Assembly: GCA_910583985.1 (NCBI GenBank)
Contig: CAJTYA010000013.1
Span: 22,057 to 86,056 of the forward strand
Source of the DNA: an uncultured Alistipes sp.
Lineage (GTDB): Bacteria > Bacteroidota > Bacteroidia > Bacteroidales > Rikenellaceae
Reading direction: 5' to 3'
Length of the DNA stretch: 64,000 nt
The notes below the pieces were generated by a model that ran no database searches, was not told where the DNA came from, and was given only the letters and a program-made list of their open reading frames with translations. Positions 1 through 7,102 of the stretch are shown here, piece by piece. Within the stretch, counting starts at the first letter, position 1; each line of letters starts with the position of its first letter. Position numbers and translations under genes: made by a program.

Positions 1-835
1 TCGAGGAGATATTGGGCTCGCCGGGCGTACTGATGCCCAAGGGTACCGAAGTGTTGCGGATCACGCTGAACACGCCCGCCACGGCTTCCCGCATGTCGCT
101 CGTCTGAGGAATGGCATGGATGTAGAACGACGCCCTGACGAAGCGGTCCGAAGCCCGGTTGGTCCCCGGCAGGAATACCGTCCCGCCGATGCCTTTCCAG
201 TAATCATTCAGGGCCAACTGCTGGTCGAATACCGGAGAATTGGTCATCACCCGGTAGGAACGGTCGTGGTGGATGCGCAATTTTCCGTCGATGTATTCGA
301 AAATGGCATTATCGCCCGCAGCGTCGGAAATCGACAGATGCAGCGTGGCCATCCGCGACCCGTCGGGCATCTTGTCCGAAACGACTTCGAACGCTCCGGT
401 CTGCATGGCGGCGACGGCTTCGTCCACCGTAGCGAAATTATCTAGCATATACTGCACCCAAGCGGAGATCGACAATGCGGGTTTCCGGCCGTCCCATTTC
501 GGATAGACGGACTCGGCCAGCCACAGCAGATTGGCTACCAGTCCCTTTTCGTTCATCCCGTCGGTGCTGCAAATATCGTAGGCCGAAGCGACCACGCTGC
601 CGTATCGGGAGGTCCATTTCATCGGGTCGCTCCCCACTTCGCCGTTGCGCTCCATGCCGCGGGGAAAAATCCACAGGTCGGTGCGGGGGTCTTCCGTCCA
701 GTCCATCGAGCGGGCGGTGATAACGGTTTGCTGCGGGCCTTCGTAGACCACTCTGGTACAGGCATCGGCCCTGAAAGAGGCCGTGCCGGCCGCAGCGGTC
801 AGGGCAGCGGCCACAATCGCATAATGCTTTTTCAT
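1..835 (-). CDS. Choloylglycine hydrolase / penicillin V acylase family protein (3' end outside window)
   Basis: N-terminal Ntn hydrolase that would cleave linear amides such as conjugated bile salts or penicillin V. Read from the ATG at 835 it begins MKKHYAIVAAALTAAAG, a secretion signal of about 25 residues ending RADA, followed by Cys26 in ACTRVVYEG. In this family that Cys becomes the new N-terminus and nucleophile after processing. The family residues ITARSMDWTED (Arg and Asp) follow, and near the left edge comes IRNTSVPLGISTPGEPNISS, matching the family's substrate-pocket loop. About 278 codons are present and the last part of a roughly 350-residue protein is cut off. The signal peptide points to the periplasm or cell surface. 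Sequence alone does not separate bile-salt hydrolase from penicillin V acylase activity. Confidence 0.9.
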   Translation of the reverse strand, partial: MKKHYAIVAAALTAAAGTASFRADACTRVVYEGPQQTVITARSMDWTEDPRTDLWIFPRGMERNGEVGSDPMKWTSRYGSVVASAYDICSTDGMNEKGLVANLLWLAESVYPKWDGRKPALSISAWVQYMLDNFATVDEAVAAMQTGAFEVVSDKMPDGSRMATLHLSISDAAGDNAIFEYIDGKLRIHHDRSYRVMTNSPVFDQQLALNDYWKGIGGTVFLPGTNRASDRFVRASFYIHAIPQTSDMREAVAGVFSVIRNTSVPLGISTPGEPNISS

Positions 836-1048
836 AAAGAAATCGGTTTAGAGGTATTTTCCCGCTGCCCTCCAATGTTCGGGCCACTCGGTCGCGGCAC
901 GGCCGTTTTTCGACCGTCCCCCCCCAAAAAATCGTCTTTCACGGACCGTCTTTCAAGACGGGAAAGGACTCCTTCCGAGTCCCGGACCGGAAGAAAGACA
1001 TGCCGCGCCATGAAAGGCGGAGAGAGTCGGGAGGCATACGATTGCCAG

Positions 1049-1095
1049 AAAAAAGAGAAACGCCTGTGCGATCCGGATCGCACAGGCATTTCTCT
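1049..1095 (-). terminator. Intrinsic terminator after tRNA-Leu
   Basis: A perfect 26-base palindrome at 1062-1087 (arm GCCTGTGCGATCC) is extended by AGAAA/TTTCT. On the minus strand it is followed by six T (1054-1049). It begins a few bases past the tRNA 3' end. Confidence 0.9.
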
Positions 1096-1099
1096 CTCG

Positions 1100-1185
1100 T
1101 ACTCGGAGCGGGAATTGAACCCGCACAAACCTTTCGGTTTATCGGATTTTAAGTCCGACGCGTCTACCGGTTCCGCCATCCGAGC
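1100..1185 (-). tRNA. tRNA-Leu (anticodon UAA)
   Basis: An 86-nt minus-strand cloverleaf. The acceptor arm starts GCTCGGA and pairs with TCCGAGT. The anticodon loop contains TTAA with anticodon TAA (1149-1153 region). A long class II variable arm follows (GATAAACCGAAAGGTTTGTG region), and the T arm is GCGGGTTCAATTCCCGC. CCA is not encoded. It decodes UUA. Confidence 0.97.
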
Positions 1186-1491
1186 CTTCTTCCGGCCATA
1201 AGGCCGCGTATCGGAAGTGCGGCAAATATAAGGCATATCCGCTTGAAATGCAAATCGCGCCTTTTGCAGGACCGCGATTTCCGCACTCGTTCCCTCCCCG
1301 GCACAACCCGCCGAGGAACGTCGTTCCTACGCCCCGCGCAAAAGAAATCGTCTGTACGTCGAAAGACGCGACCGCACGCGACGACGCCCCGAAACAGAAC
1401 GTATGCCGCGCCCCCGGATAACCGCACGCGGCGGAACGAACGCCCTCCGGCATCCTGCCCCCCACGGCTCGAAACAGCATGCCGTCCGCCG
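1186..1491. other. Intergenic; holds the tRNA-Leu promoter only
   Basis: Apart from the promoter at 1223-1254 I see no gene here. The open frames crossing it have no recognisable protein content and follow the GC bias of the region. Confidence 0.6.
1223..1254 (-). promoter_or_regulatory. Bacteroidetes-type promoter of tRNA-Leu
   Basis: On the minus strand TTTG (1254-1251) is followed after 20 bases by TATATTTG (1230-1223). This matches the Bacteroidetes -33/-7 consensus and lies about 38 bases before the mature tRNA 5' end. Confidence 0.75.
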
Positions 1492-1842
1492 TCAAAACGA
1501 ACCGCCGGGCATCTTCTCCGGTTCCAGAGACAGCAATCCGTTCAGTTCGTCCTCCACATCGCCCGACCCGCGTTCCGAGAGGCAGCGTTCGATACGCATG
1601 AGCCGGCGACGATACATTTCCAACGCCTTCTCAAAATCCGATTTTTCCTCGGCGGTCGCCACACGGGCCTGCACATACGCGTCGGGCAGACAGCCTTCCG
1701 TTTCGAAACGGCTCGACGAAAGCAGAAAGTTCACGTACAGGCAACCCGAATCGGACTCTTCGAAAATCGCATACACCGGCTCCGCCTCGGCCGACTCGTC
1801 GCCGAACACGTAGAGTTCTCCCTTTTGCAGATTCATCATCAT
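1492..1842 (-). CDS. Small acidic protein of unknown function
   Basis: Not recognised. The 116-residue product starts MMMNLQKGELYVFGDES and has no signal peptide or membrane segment. The centre (EEKSDFEKALEMYRRRLMRI) is predicted helical, and the last third is acidic and leucine-rich (DVEDELNGLLSLEPEKM). Three consecutive ATG codons (1842, 1839, 1836) make the exact start uncertain. The open frame extends further upstream, but that part (Arg/Gly/Ser-rich) looks like non-coding GC-rich sequence, so the later start is preferred. It has no obvious operon partner. Confidence 0.6.
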   Translation of the reverse strand: MMMNLQKGELYVFGDESAEAEPVYAIFEESDSGCLYVNFLLSSSRFETEGCLPDAYVQARVATAEEKSDFEKALEMYRRRLMRIERCLSERGSGDVEDELNGLLSLEPEKMPGGSF

Positions 1843-2570
1843 TCGATCTATTTTAATTAACCGTACAGACACGACAGGCGACCGATCCGGGCGGGAACCT
1901 TCCTTCTCCCGGCCTTTCCGTTCCCCGACCGTGCAAAAGAGCGGGCCCGTTCTTCGCACGAACGCGAACCCTCCCGAAGCGAAGGCTTCCACAGCCGATT
2001 CCACCGTTCGAAAACACGCATAAACAAAAGATTATTTGAAATTACACAACGAAAGACATCCCCCGGCATCCGATCCTCGAATGCAATTTATCCCGCTCTC
2101 TGACATTCGGGCAAAACCCTGAATGTCAACTCTCCCAAACGAAAAAACACGCACCGCCACGCCGGCGGCTCCCGTCCGCAGCCGCACGGAAGACCGGAAC
2201 GAAACACCGCTCCGCACCGTGTACGAAAACGCCGGAAGCGAAGCGGCGGACAAAGCCGCTCCTTTCGGCCGCGTTTCATACCGGTGTCCGGAAAAAGGTT
2301 CATCGCAAACCGAGAAAACGCCGCTCCGACGAACGAATCCTCTTCTTTCCGCCGCAGCTTCGCCGAATTTCCGCCCCGCCGGAGGGCCGATCTCACTGAA
2401 AATTCGGCCGGAGAGACCGGCATTTCCCGTTCAAACGGGAATCGGGGCAACCTTCTCCGCACCCGTTCGTCACAGCCTCCCTCCGAACGCGTCCGCAAAC
2501 GAAACGGCGAGCGTCGGAGGCCGCCTCCCGGATCGGCACGAAATCTGCTCCGTATCCTACGAAAAAACGT
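1843..2570. other. Gene-less GC-rich tract
   Basis: No convincing gene in about 730 bases. Overlapping frames on both strands are Arg/Pro-rich and unlike any family I know. A short AT-rich stretch near 2020-2050 could hold the promoter of the leftward gene. Confidence 0.5.
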
Positions 2571-2897
2571 ATGGTTACACACAACGTACACACCCATCGC
2601 TTCGAGTTGCACAGCGGGCGCAACGATACGCCTTTCATCGAGTACATTCCGACGGAAAACGGCATGATCATCACCCGCACGTGGGTTCCCCGCATCCTCG
2701 AAGGACTGGGCATCGCCTCGATGCTGACGCGGCACGTGCTCGACTATGCGCGGGAAAGAGAGCTGAGGATCGTGCCCGCATGTTCGTTCACGCAGGTCTA
2801 CCTGAAACGCCATCCCGAATACGCCGGTCTCGTGGAGGAGGAGGAAATGCCCCGAAGCAAAAAACGGCGCCGTGCGGATTCGAAAAAGATGCGGTAA
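2571..2897 (+). CDS. Small GNAT-like N-acetyltransferase (Gcn5-related, YjdJ type)
   Basis: A 108-residue single-domain acetyltransferase fold of the short YjdJ/GCN5-related type, predicted to move an acetyl group from acetyl-CoA to an unknown acceptor in the cytoplasm. The signatures are FIEYIPTENGMIITRTWVP, then LEGLGIASMLTRHVLDYA, which corresponds to the usual RGxGIAxxLVxxALDYAR acetyl-CoA loop, then VPACSFTQVYLKRHPEY. The R/G-G-x-G loop is reduced to EGLGIA. The tail after residue 90 (RSKKRRRADSKKMR) is strongly basic. It stands alone and converges with the glycosidase-like gene on the other strand. Confidence 0.85.
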   Translation: MVTHNVHTHRFELHSGRNDTPFIEYIPTENGMIITRTWVPRILEGLGIASMLTRHVLDYARERELRIVPACSFTQVYLKRHPEYAGLVEEEEMPRSKKRRRADSKKMR

Positions 2898-2969
2898 AAA
2901 CGAACGGACGAACCTCACTGTCCTCGGACGACGATCCGCCCGGACGACGCGGCGACCGCGGTCCGAAAC

Positions 2970-3001
2970 GAAAAAAGCCGTTTCCCCGAAGAGAAACGGC
3001 T
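2970..3001 (-). terminator. Intrinsic terminator after the glycosidase-like pair
   Basis: Stem AGCCGTTTC (2976-2984) pairs with GAAACGGCT (2993-3001). On the minus strand six T follow. It lies 20 bases past the stop of the leftward gene. Confidence 0.85.
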
Positions 3002-3021
3002 TGCGGAAAACGGGCGGAGCC

Positions 3022-4233
3022 CTACCACATATAGATCACGGCATCGCCCGGATCGACCTCCATCACGCCCTTGTAGGCGTCGGACGGGACGATCGAACCG
3101 TCTTTGAGAATCCGTTTGACCGAGGGTCCCGCATAGAACGTCAGCTTCATACTCTTGAGGTAATCCCGATTGACGATCACCAGAAACGTGCGGCCCCCGT
3201 TTTCGAGCTGCGAGACGACGGCTCCCGTCCCCTCGGTTTCGAGCACCTTGACCGGTTCGGGCAGCGCGGTCAGCCGGACGGTCTTGCGCGGAATCTTCGG
3301 CCCCGTATGGCGCACCCAGTTCACCTTCGCCCCCAGAAAGACGCCCGAAAGATTGCGCAGCTCCTCGTTCATGGCCTTCACGCGGTCGTAAGCCTCCGTG
3401 CGCTTGCCGTCCAGACCGATGGGACCGAACTGGAAATCCCAATGGGAATCGCCGGCCGGCGTCCAATAGGTGAAATACTGCAACCCCTGCGCTCCGTAAG
3501 CCAGATTGCTGTACATCTGCAGCCGCAGCATGGCCATCGTCGGAACGGGGTAGGGCCCGTGTGCCGTCGCCAGCGCGAAAGCCCAGAAATCCTTGCCCGC
3601 CTTTCTGGCTTCGTCGGCGAACTCTTCGAGGTTCTCGTACCACTCGGCCTTGAGCCCGTCGTAGGTAACGGGGTAGTGGTCGAAGGAGAGGAACTGAAGC
3701 GGTACCTCCTTGTCGAAACGCGACACATAGTCGCGGTAATCCTTGGCCCCCAGCGCATCGAAATGCTCCTGAGGACCGGTCGGAAACAGGTTCAGGTAGC
3801 AGAAATGATCGTCATCCGCCGCCCGGATCCGTTTCGCCCATTCGCCCAATGCGGCGAAATCGCTGCACAGCGGCTCGTCGCGCAGGAAATAACCGGCCAG
3901 CGCGGGATGGTTCTTGAAACGGGCGACCGTCTTTTCCGGCTCGGAGCGCAATTCGGCACAGGTAATAATCTGTTTGATGCCGACCTTCCGCGCCACGTCG
4001 AGCGCCTTGGCCACCTGTTCGGCCGTACCGTAAAAGCTGAAGTTATGAGTGAAGCCGGCCTCTTTCAGCTCCCGGAACCGTTCGACGGTGGTCTCCTCGG
4101 CCGGAATGCCGTGCCATGCGAGGATGGGCATTTCGCCGGTCGGTTCGAGTTTCTCCTGCGCCCGGAGCTGCACGCTCCCGCCGAGCGTCGCCAAAGCGGC
4201 AAGACTCAGCAGGCATTTGTTCTTAAGGTTCAT
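3022..4233 (-). CDS. Secreted glycosidase-like TIM-barrel protein, paralogue A
   Basis: A 403-residue protein with an N-terminal signal peptide (MNLKNKCLLSLAALATLGG...RAQ), predicted periplasmic. The body reads like a clan-A glycoside hydrolase barrel: LAWHGIPAEETT near the start, GYFLRDEPLCSDF with a likely acid/base Glu near residue 120, LSFDHYPVTYDG, then AYGAQGLQYFTYWTP. A beta-rich C-terminal domain (TFLVIVNRDY, DPGDAVIYMW) follows. I cannot place it in a numbered GH family and the substrate is unknown. It lies 26 bases after its paralogue, close enough to share a transcript, and is roughly 60% identical to it by eye. Unlike the paralogue it has no lipobox Cys. Confidence 0.7.
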   Translation of the reverse strand: MNLKNKCLLSLAALATLGGSVQLRAQEKLEPTGEMPILAWHGIPAEETTVERFRELKEAGFTHNFSFYGTAEQVAKALDVARKVGIKQIITCAELRSEPEKTVARFKNHPALAGYFLRDEPLCSDFAALGEWAKRIRAADDDHFCYLNLFPTGPQEHFDALGAKDYRDYVSRFDKEVPLQFLSFDHYPVTYDGLKAEWYENLEEFADEARKAGKDFWAFALATAHGPYPVPTMAMLRLQMYSNLAYGAQGLQYFTYWTPAGDSHWDFQFGPIGLDGKRTEAYDRVKAMNEELRNLSGVFLGAKVNWVRHTGPKIPRKTVRLTALPEPVKVLETEGTGAVVSQLENGGRTFLVIVNRDYLKSMKLTFYAGPSVKRILKDGSIVPSDAYKGVMEVDPGDAVIYMW

Positions 4234-4259
4234 TCCGATTCGTTTTATCGTTCCGACAT

Positions 4260-5474
4260 TCAGTACATATAGATCATTGCATCGCCCGGTTCGACCATCA
4301 CCGTATCGGAGTAGACCGAAGCGGGCACGATGGAGCCGTCCTTGAGGATGCGTTTCATACCGGGGGCGAGTCCGATGGTCAGTTTCATCCGCTTTCTGAA
4401 ATCGCGGTTCACGATCACCAGAAAACGGTTGTCGCCGTTGCGCAGTTGGGACACCACGGCGCCCGGACCCTCCGTTTCGAGGTATTTCACGCCTTCGGGC
4501 AATTCTTCGAGCCGCCGGGTCCCCTGCGGGATCGTATCGCCCGTATGGTTCACCGCAACCACCTCCGAACCGAGGAACACGCCGGAGAGCGCCTTGATCT
4601 CCTCGTTCATCGTCTTGATCTTGTCGTAGACGTCGGTACGCTTGCCGTCCAGACCGATGGGACCGTGATGGAAGTTCCAGTTGGGATTCTTACCCGGCGT
4701 CCAATAGGTGAAATACTGAATGCCCTGCGCCCCGTAGGCCAGATCGCTGTATACCTGAAACCGGAGCTGCGCCAGATCGGGAATCGGGTAGGGCGTGTGC
4801 GCCGTCGTCAGGGCGAAAGCCCAGAAAGGCTTTCCTGCCTTGCGGGCCTCGTCCGAAAAGATTTCGAGGTTTTCGTACCATTCGCCCCGGTACGTGTCGC
4901 CCACGACGGGGTAGTGGTCGAACGAAAGCAGTTGCAACGGCACCTCCCGGTCGAAACGCTGGACGTAATCGCGGTAGCTGTCGGCCTTGAGCACCTCCAG
5001 CGGAGCGTAATTCGGGAACAGATTCAGATAGCAGAAATGCGCGTCGTCGGTAGCCCGGATGCGTGCCGCCCATTCGCCCAGTTCGGCGAAATCGGCACAA
5101 CTGGGTTCATCGCGCAGAAAATAACCGGCCACGGCGGGATGGTTCATAAAACGCCGGACGGTCGCTTCGGGATCCTTTTTCAATTCGGGACAGGAGACGA
5201 TCAGCTTGATGCCGACCTGCTGCGCCACATCGAGCGCCCGTTGCATCGCATCGGCATCGGGGTAGCCTTCCGAAAAATGGTGCGTGATACCCGTCTCCTT
5301 GAGTTCGAGAAAACGCTCCGGCGTCGTGCTGTCGGAGGGGATGCCGTACCAAGCCAGAATCGGCATCTCGCCCTCGGCCTGCAACTTGACGACCGTCTCT
5401 GCTTCGTCCGTCGCGGAAGAACAACCGTACATGCAGCACAGAGCCAACAAGGGGAGCAAAAACAATTTCTTCAT
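4260..5474 (-). CDS. Lipoprotein glycosidase-like TIM-barrel protein, paralogue B
   Basis: A 404-residue product, first gene of the tandem pair. The N-terminus MKKLFLLPLLALCCMYGCSS is a lipoprotein signal with the likely acylated Cys at residue 18, so it would be membrane-anchored and possibly surface-exposed. The domain layout matches paralogue A: LAWYGIPSDSTT, GYFLRDEPSCADF with the candidate catalytic Glu, LSFDHYPVVGD, AYGAQGIQYFTYWTPG, and a C-terminal beta domain ending VEPGDAMIYMY. Substrate is unknown. The differing export signals of the two copies suggest one works at the membrane and one free in the periplasm. Confidence 0.7.
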   Translation of the reverse strand: MKKLFLLPLLALCCMYGCSSATDEAETVVKLQAEGEMPILAWYGIPSDSTTPERFLELKETGITHHFSEGYPDADAMQRALDVAQQVGIKLIVSCPELKKDPEATVRRFMNHPAVAGYFLRDEPSCADFAELGEWAARIRATDDAHFCYLNLFPNYAPLEVLKADSYRDYVQRFDREVPLQLLSFDHYPVVGDTYRGEWYENLEIFSDEARKAGKPFWAFALTTAHTPYPIPDLAQLRFQVYSDLAYGAQGIQYFTYWTPGKNPNWNFHHGPIGLDGKRTDVYDKIKTMNEEIKALSGVFLGSEVVAVNHTGDTIPQGTRRLEELPEGVKYLETEGPGAVVSQLRNGDNRFLVIVNRDFRKRMKLTIGLAPGMKRILKDGSIVPASVYSDTVMVEPGDAMIYMY

Positions 5475-5506
5475 GGAGTTCGTTTTTTAAGTGGGTTAAT
5501 GTCCCT

Positions 5507-5514
5507 CAAAGATA
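5507..5514 (-). promoter_or_regulatory. Putative -7 box of the glycosidase-like pair
   Basis: TATCTTTG on the minus strand, 33 bases before the ATG at 5474, fits the TAnnTTTG consensus. No clear -33 element is visible. Confidence 0.5.
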
Positions 5515-5538
5515 AAAAATTAATCGGGAAAACATACG

Positions 5539-5591
5539 CGAATCCGGATAACGGAGCGCATCAGGTCGATGCGCTCCGTTATCCGGATTCG
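5539..5591 (-). terminator. Long perfect hairpin downstream of the outer-membrane protein gene
   Basis: A perfect 24-bp stem (5539-5562 with 5568-5591) and a 5-base loop AGGTC. It lies between the stop at 5692 and the next leftward promoter at 5507-5514. No T tract follows immediately on either strand, so it may end transcription inefficiently or protect the 3' end. Confidence 0.55.
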
Positions 5592-5691
5592 GTCCGTCCG
5601 TCTCTCACCGCATGAAAATATCGGGGCAAACGAACGGGACCGTTCGTTTGCGAGACGATCAATCGATCTTAAAACACTTCTCGCACGAGGG

Positions 5692-6444
5692 TCAGAACGA
5701 GCAACCTACGCGGAACAGGATCGCATTCGTCCCCTCTCCCATGTGCTGGAATCGTATGCCGAAATTCCCTCTCGCTCCTCCTTTCGAACTACCGAAATCG
5801 ACACCCGGTCCGATGCTGGTATAAAACTCGGTTCCTTGGGCCAAACCGCTGACACCGACGGCCGCCCCCAAATCCCATGCGAGATAAATCGAAGCCTTCG
5901 GAGACACCGGACAGTACCCTTTGAAATCGACGAATACCGGCAGCACTCCCATCGTATCTTCTTCCTCATAGTAACCGTCATAGTCATTGAGCAACCCATA
6001 GAAATAATCGAACCCAAGCCCCAGACCGGTAAACAGATAAGGATTGATCCGCACGCCGTGAACCGTCTCGAAATGGATCCGGTCCGTATTGAGCACCTTC
6101 GACGCATCTCCGACTCCGAGTCCGTAAGCCAAAGCGACTTCGCCCTGATATTTCGGAAACGTTTCATCCGCAGCGATCCGTGCATGTCCCGACTGCGAAC
6201 GTGCCGAATAGCCGGTCATCTTGTCCGTCTGGCCGTTTTCATACTTGATAATGAAAACTTCGCCCACCGGAATCGTGTAGGTCGGACCGTCCGGATTGTC
6301 CCATTTTTTGTATTCGACCTCCGAGCCGCCCACTTTCATTACTTTTGCCTCTATTTCACCGGCATCTCTCTTCAAGATAATGTCTTGTGCCGAAACCGTT
6401 CCGAAAAACAACATGCAAGAGAGCATCGAGAAAATTTTTTTCAT
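5692..6444 (-). CDS. Predicted outer-membrane beta-barrel protein, Bacteroidales-specific
   Basis: A 250-residue protein with a signal peptide (MKKIFSMLSCMLFFGTVSAQ). Residues 21-75 (DIILKRDAGEIEAKVMKVGG, PTYTIPVGEVFIIKYENGQ) match a short N-terminal module common in uncharacterised Bacteroidales envelope proteins. From about residue 95 the chain alternates aromatic and glycine residues (GEVALAYGLGVG, PYLFTGLGLGFDYFYG) and ends with a terminal aromatic (FRVGCSF), as in small beta-barrels. Function is unknown. The 5' region holds one copy of the candidate structured RNA (6517-6690) on the same strand, with a T7 run between RNA and start codon, so expression may depend on transcription passing that element. 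Confidence 0.7.
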   Translation of the reverse strand: MKKIFSMLSCMLFFGTVSAQDIILKRDAGEIEAKVMKVGGSEVEYKKWDNPDGPTYTIPVGEVFIIKYENGQTDKMTGYSARSQSGHARIAADETFPKYQGEVALAYGLGVGDASKVLNTDRIHFETVHGVRINPYLFTGLGLGFDYFYGLLNDYDGYYEEEDTMGVLPVFVDFKGYCPVSPKASIYLAWDLGAAVGVSGLAQGTEFYTSIGPGVDFGSSKGGARGNFGIRFQHMGEGTNAILFRVGCSF

Positions 6445-6489
6445 GTCTTTTTTAAGTTTAAGGATTAGATAAACTGCTTTAATCCATAC

Positions 6490-6496
6490 AAAAAAA
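6490..6496 (-). terminator. Possible terminator tract after structured RNA copy 1
   Basis: Seven T on the minus strand, preceded by a weak AGGC/GCCT stem, between the structured RNA and the downstream start at 6444. It could end the RNA as a separate transcript or act as an attenuator. The stem is short, so confidence is low. Confidence 0.35.
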
Positions 6497-6516
6497 CGCA
6501 GGCTGAACTTTTATTT

Positions 6517-6690
6517 GCCTTTCGAGGTTCTGGAATACCTATGCTGCCAAATAAAGAGTAAAGCCCGCGTGACACGCGAGCGTTTACGCTTCACTCTTGG
6601 CAGCTTAAGAAATGTTCCAGATTTCGAAAAGCAAGAAATAAAGCTAACGCTTTCTTATATGTAAGTGCCGGCACCTTTTACGCAAGGAGC
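6517..6690 (-). ncRNA. Candidate structured RNA, copy 1
   Basis: About 174 nt on the minus strand starting just after a TTTATTTG box. The order is a 5' hairpin (GTGCCGGCAC), the linker ACATATAAGAAAGCGTTAGCT, then a long imperfect hairpin. Its outer helix is GCTTTTCGAAATCTGGAA with TTCCAGAACCTCGAAAGGC. Inside it GCTGCC pairs with GGCAGC, and AGAGTGAAGC pairs fully with GCTTTACTCT (one G-T). Inside that sits a small CGCG...CGCG hairpin. The RNA at 23633-23807 shares every one of these parts in the same order, with different but compensating stem bases. It could be a leader of the outer-membrane protein gene or a separate small RNA. Confidence 0.6.
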
Positions 6691-6694
6691 GACA

Positions 6695-6702
6695 CAAATA
6701 AA
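6695..6702 (-). promoter_or_regulatory. Putative -7 box of structured RNA copy 1
   Basis: TTTATTTG on the minus strand, one base from the TAnnTTTG consensus. It lies at the same distance before the RNA as TATATTTG does in the second copy. Confidence 0.4.
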
Positions 6703-6764
6703 ATCAACTGTTAGAATTCCGTCATTTCTCCATAGGCAAACTCGGTTTAAGATTATTACAGGGA

Positions 6765-7015
6765 CAAATATACGAAGTATATTCGATGAAAAGAACAGCC
6801 GGCATCGGGTGAAAGCCCGGTACGCGACTCTTTGAGTCAAATATACTCCGATATATTCGGCGAGAAGAACAGCGAACATCGGGCAAAGCCCGGTGCGCGG
6901 CGGCAAAGCCGGTTATTCGAAACCAATATAGCGATTATACCCGACGAGAAAAAACGGCGGATGCCGGCCGCAAATCCGGATCGCGACGGCGACGGCGGCC
7001 CCGGTTCTCGAATCG
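6765..7015 (+). repeat. Interspersed repeat, three tandem units
   Basis: Three adjacent degenerate units start near 6765, 6838 and 6922. Each runs CAAATATA, an ATATTCG-type segment, a GAnAAGAACAGCG-type segment, then two short GC hairpins (CGGGC...GCCCG and CGGC...GCCGG) and TTCTTCGA or similar. The third unit is the most diverged. Related units occur at 44660-44835 (two copies) and, inverted, at 23551-23628. Unit length is about 75-90 bases. No open frame or terminal inverted repeats suggest a self-mobile element. Confidence 0.75.
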
Positions 7016-7045
7016 AATATTCGGAGACAGCCCCCAAAGAGCCAA

Positions 7046-7075
7046 CGGAGCGCATTCTTCGAAGAATGCGCTCCG
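7046..7075 (-). terminator. Perfect palindrome downstream of the GH78 gene
   Basis: A 30-base perfect palindrome (arm CGGAGCGCATTCTTC), 27 bases past the rhamnosidase stop. There is no strong T tract after it. It is probably a 3' end hairpin. Confidence 0.55.
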
Positions 7076-7102
7076 CTCTCTATCTGTTTCCTGTCTACCG
7101 GT

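Noticed and set aside
6765..7015. CRISPR array or mobile element
   Set aside because: Units are adjacent without spacers and have drifted from each other. No cas genes, transposase or terminal inverted repeats are present.
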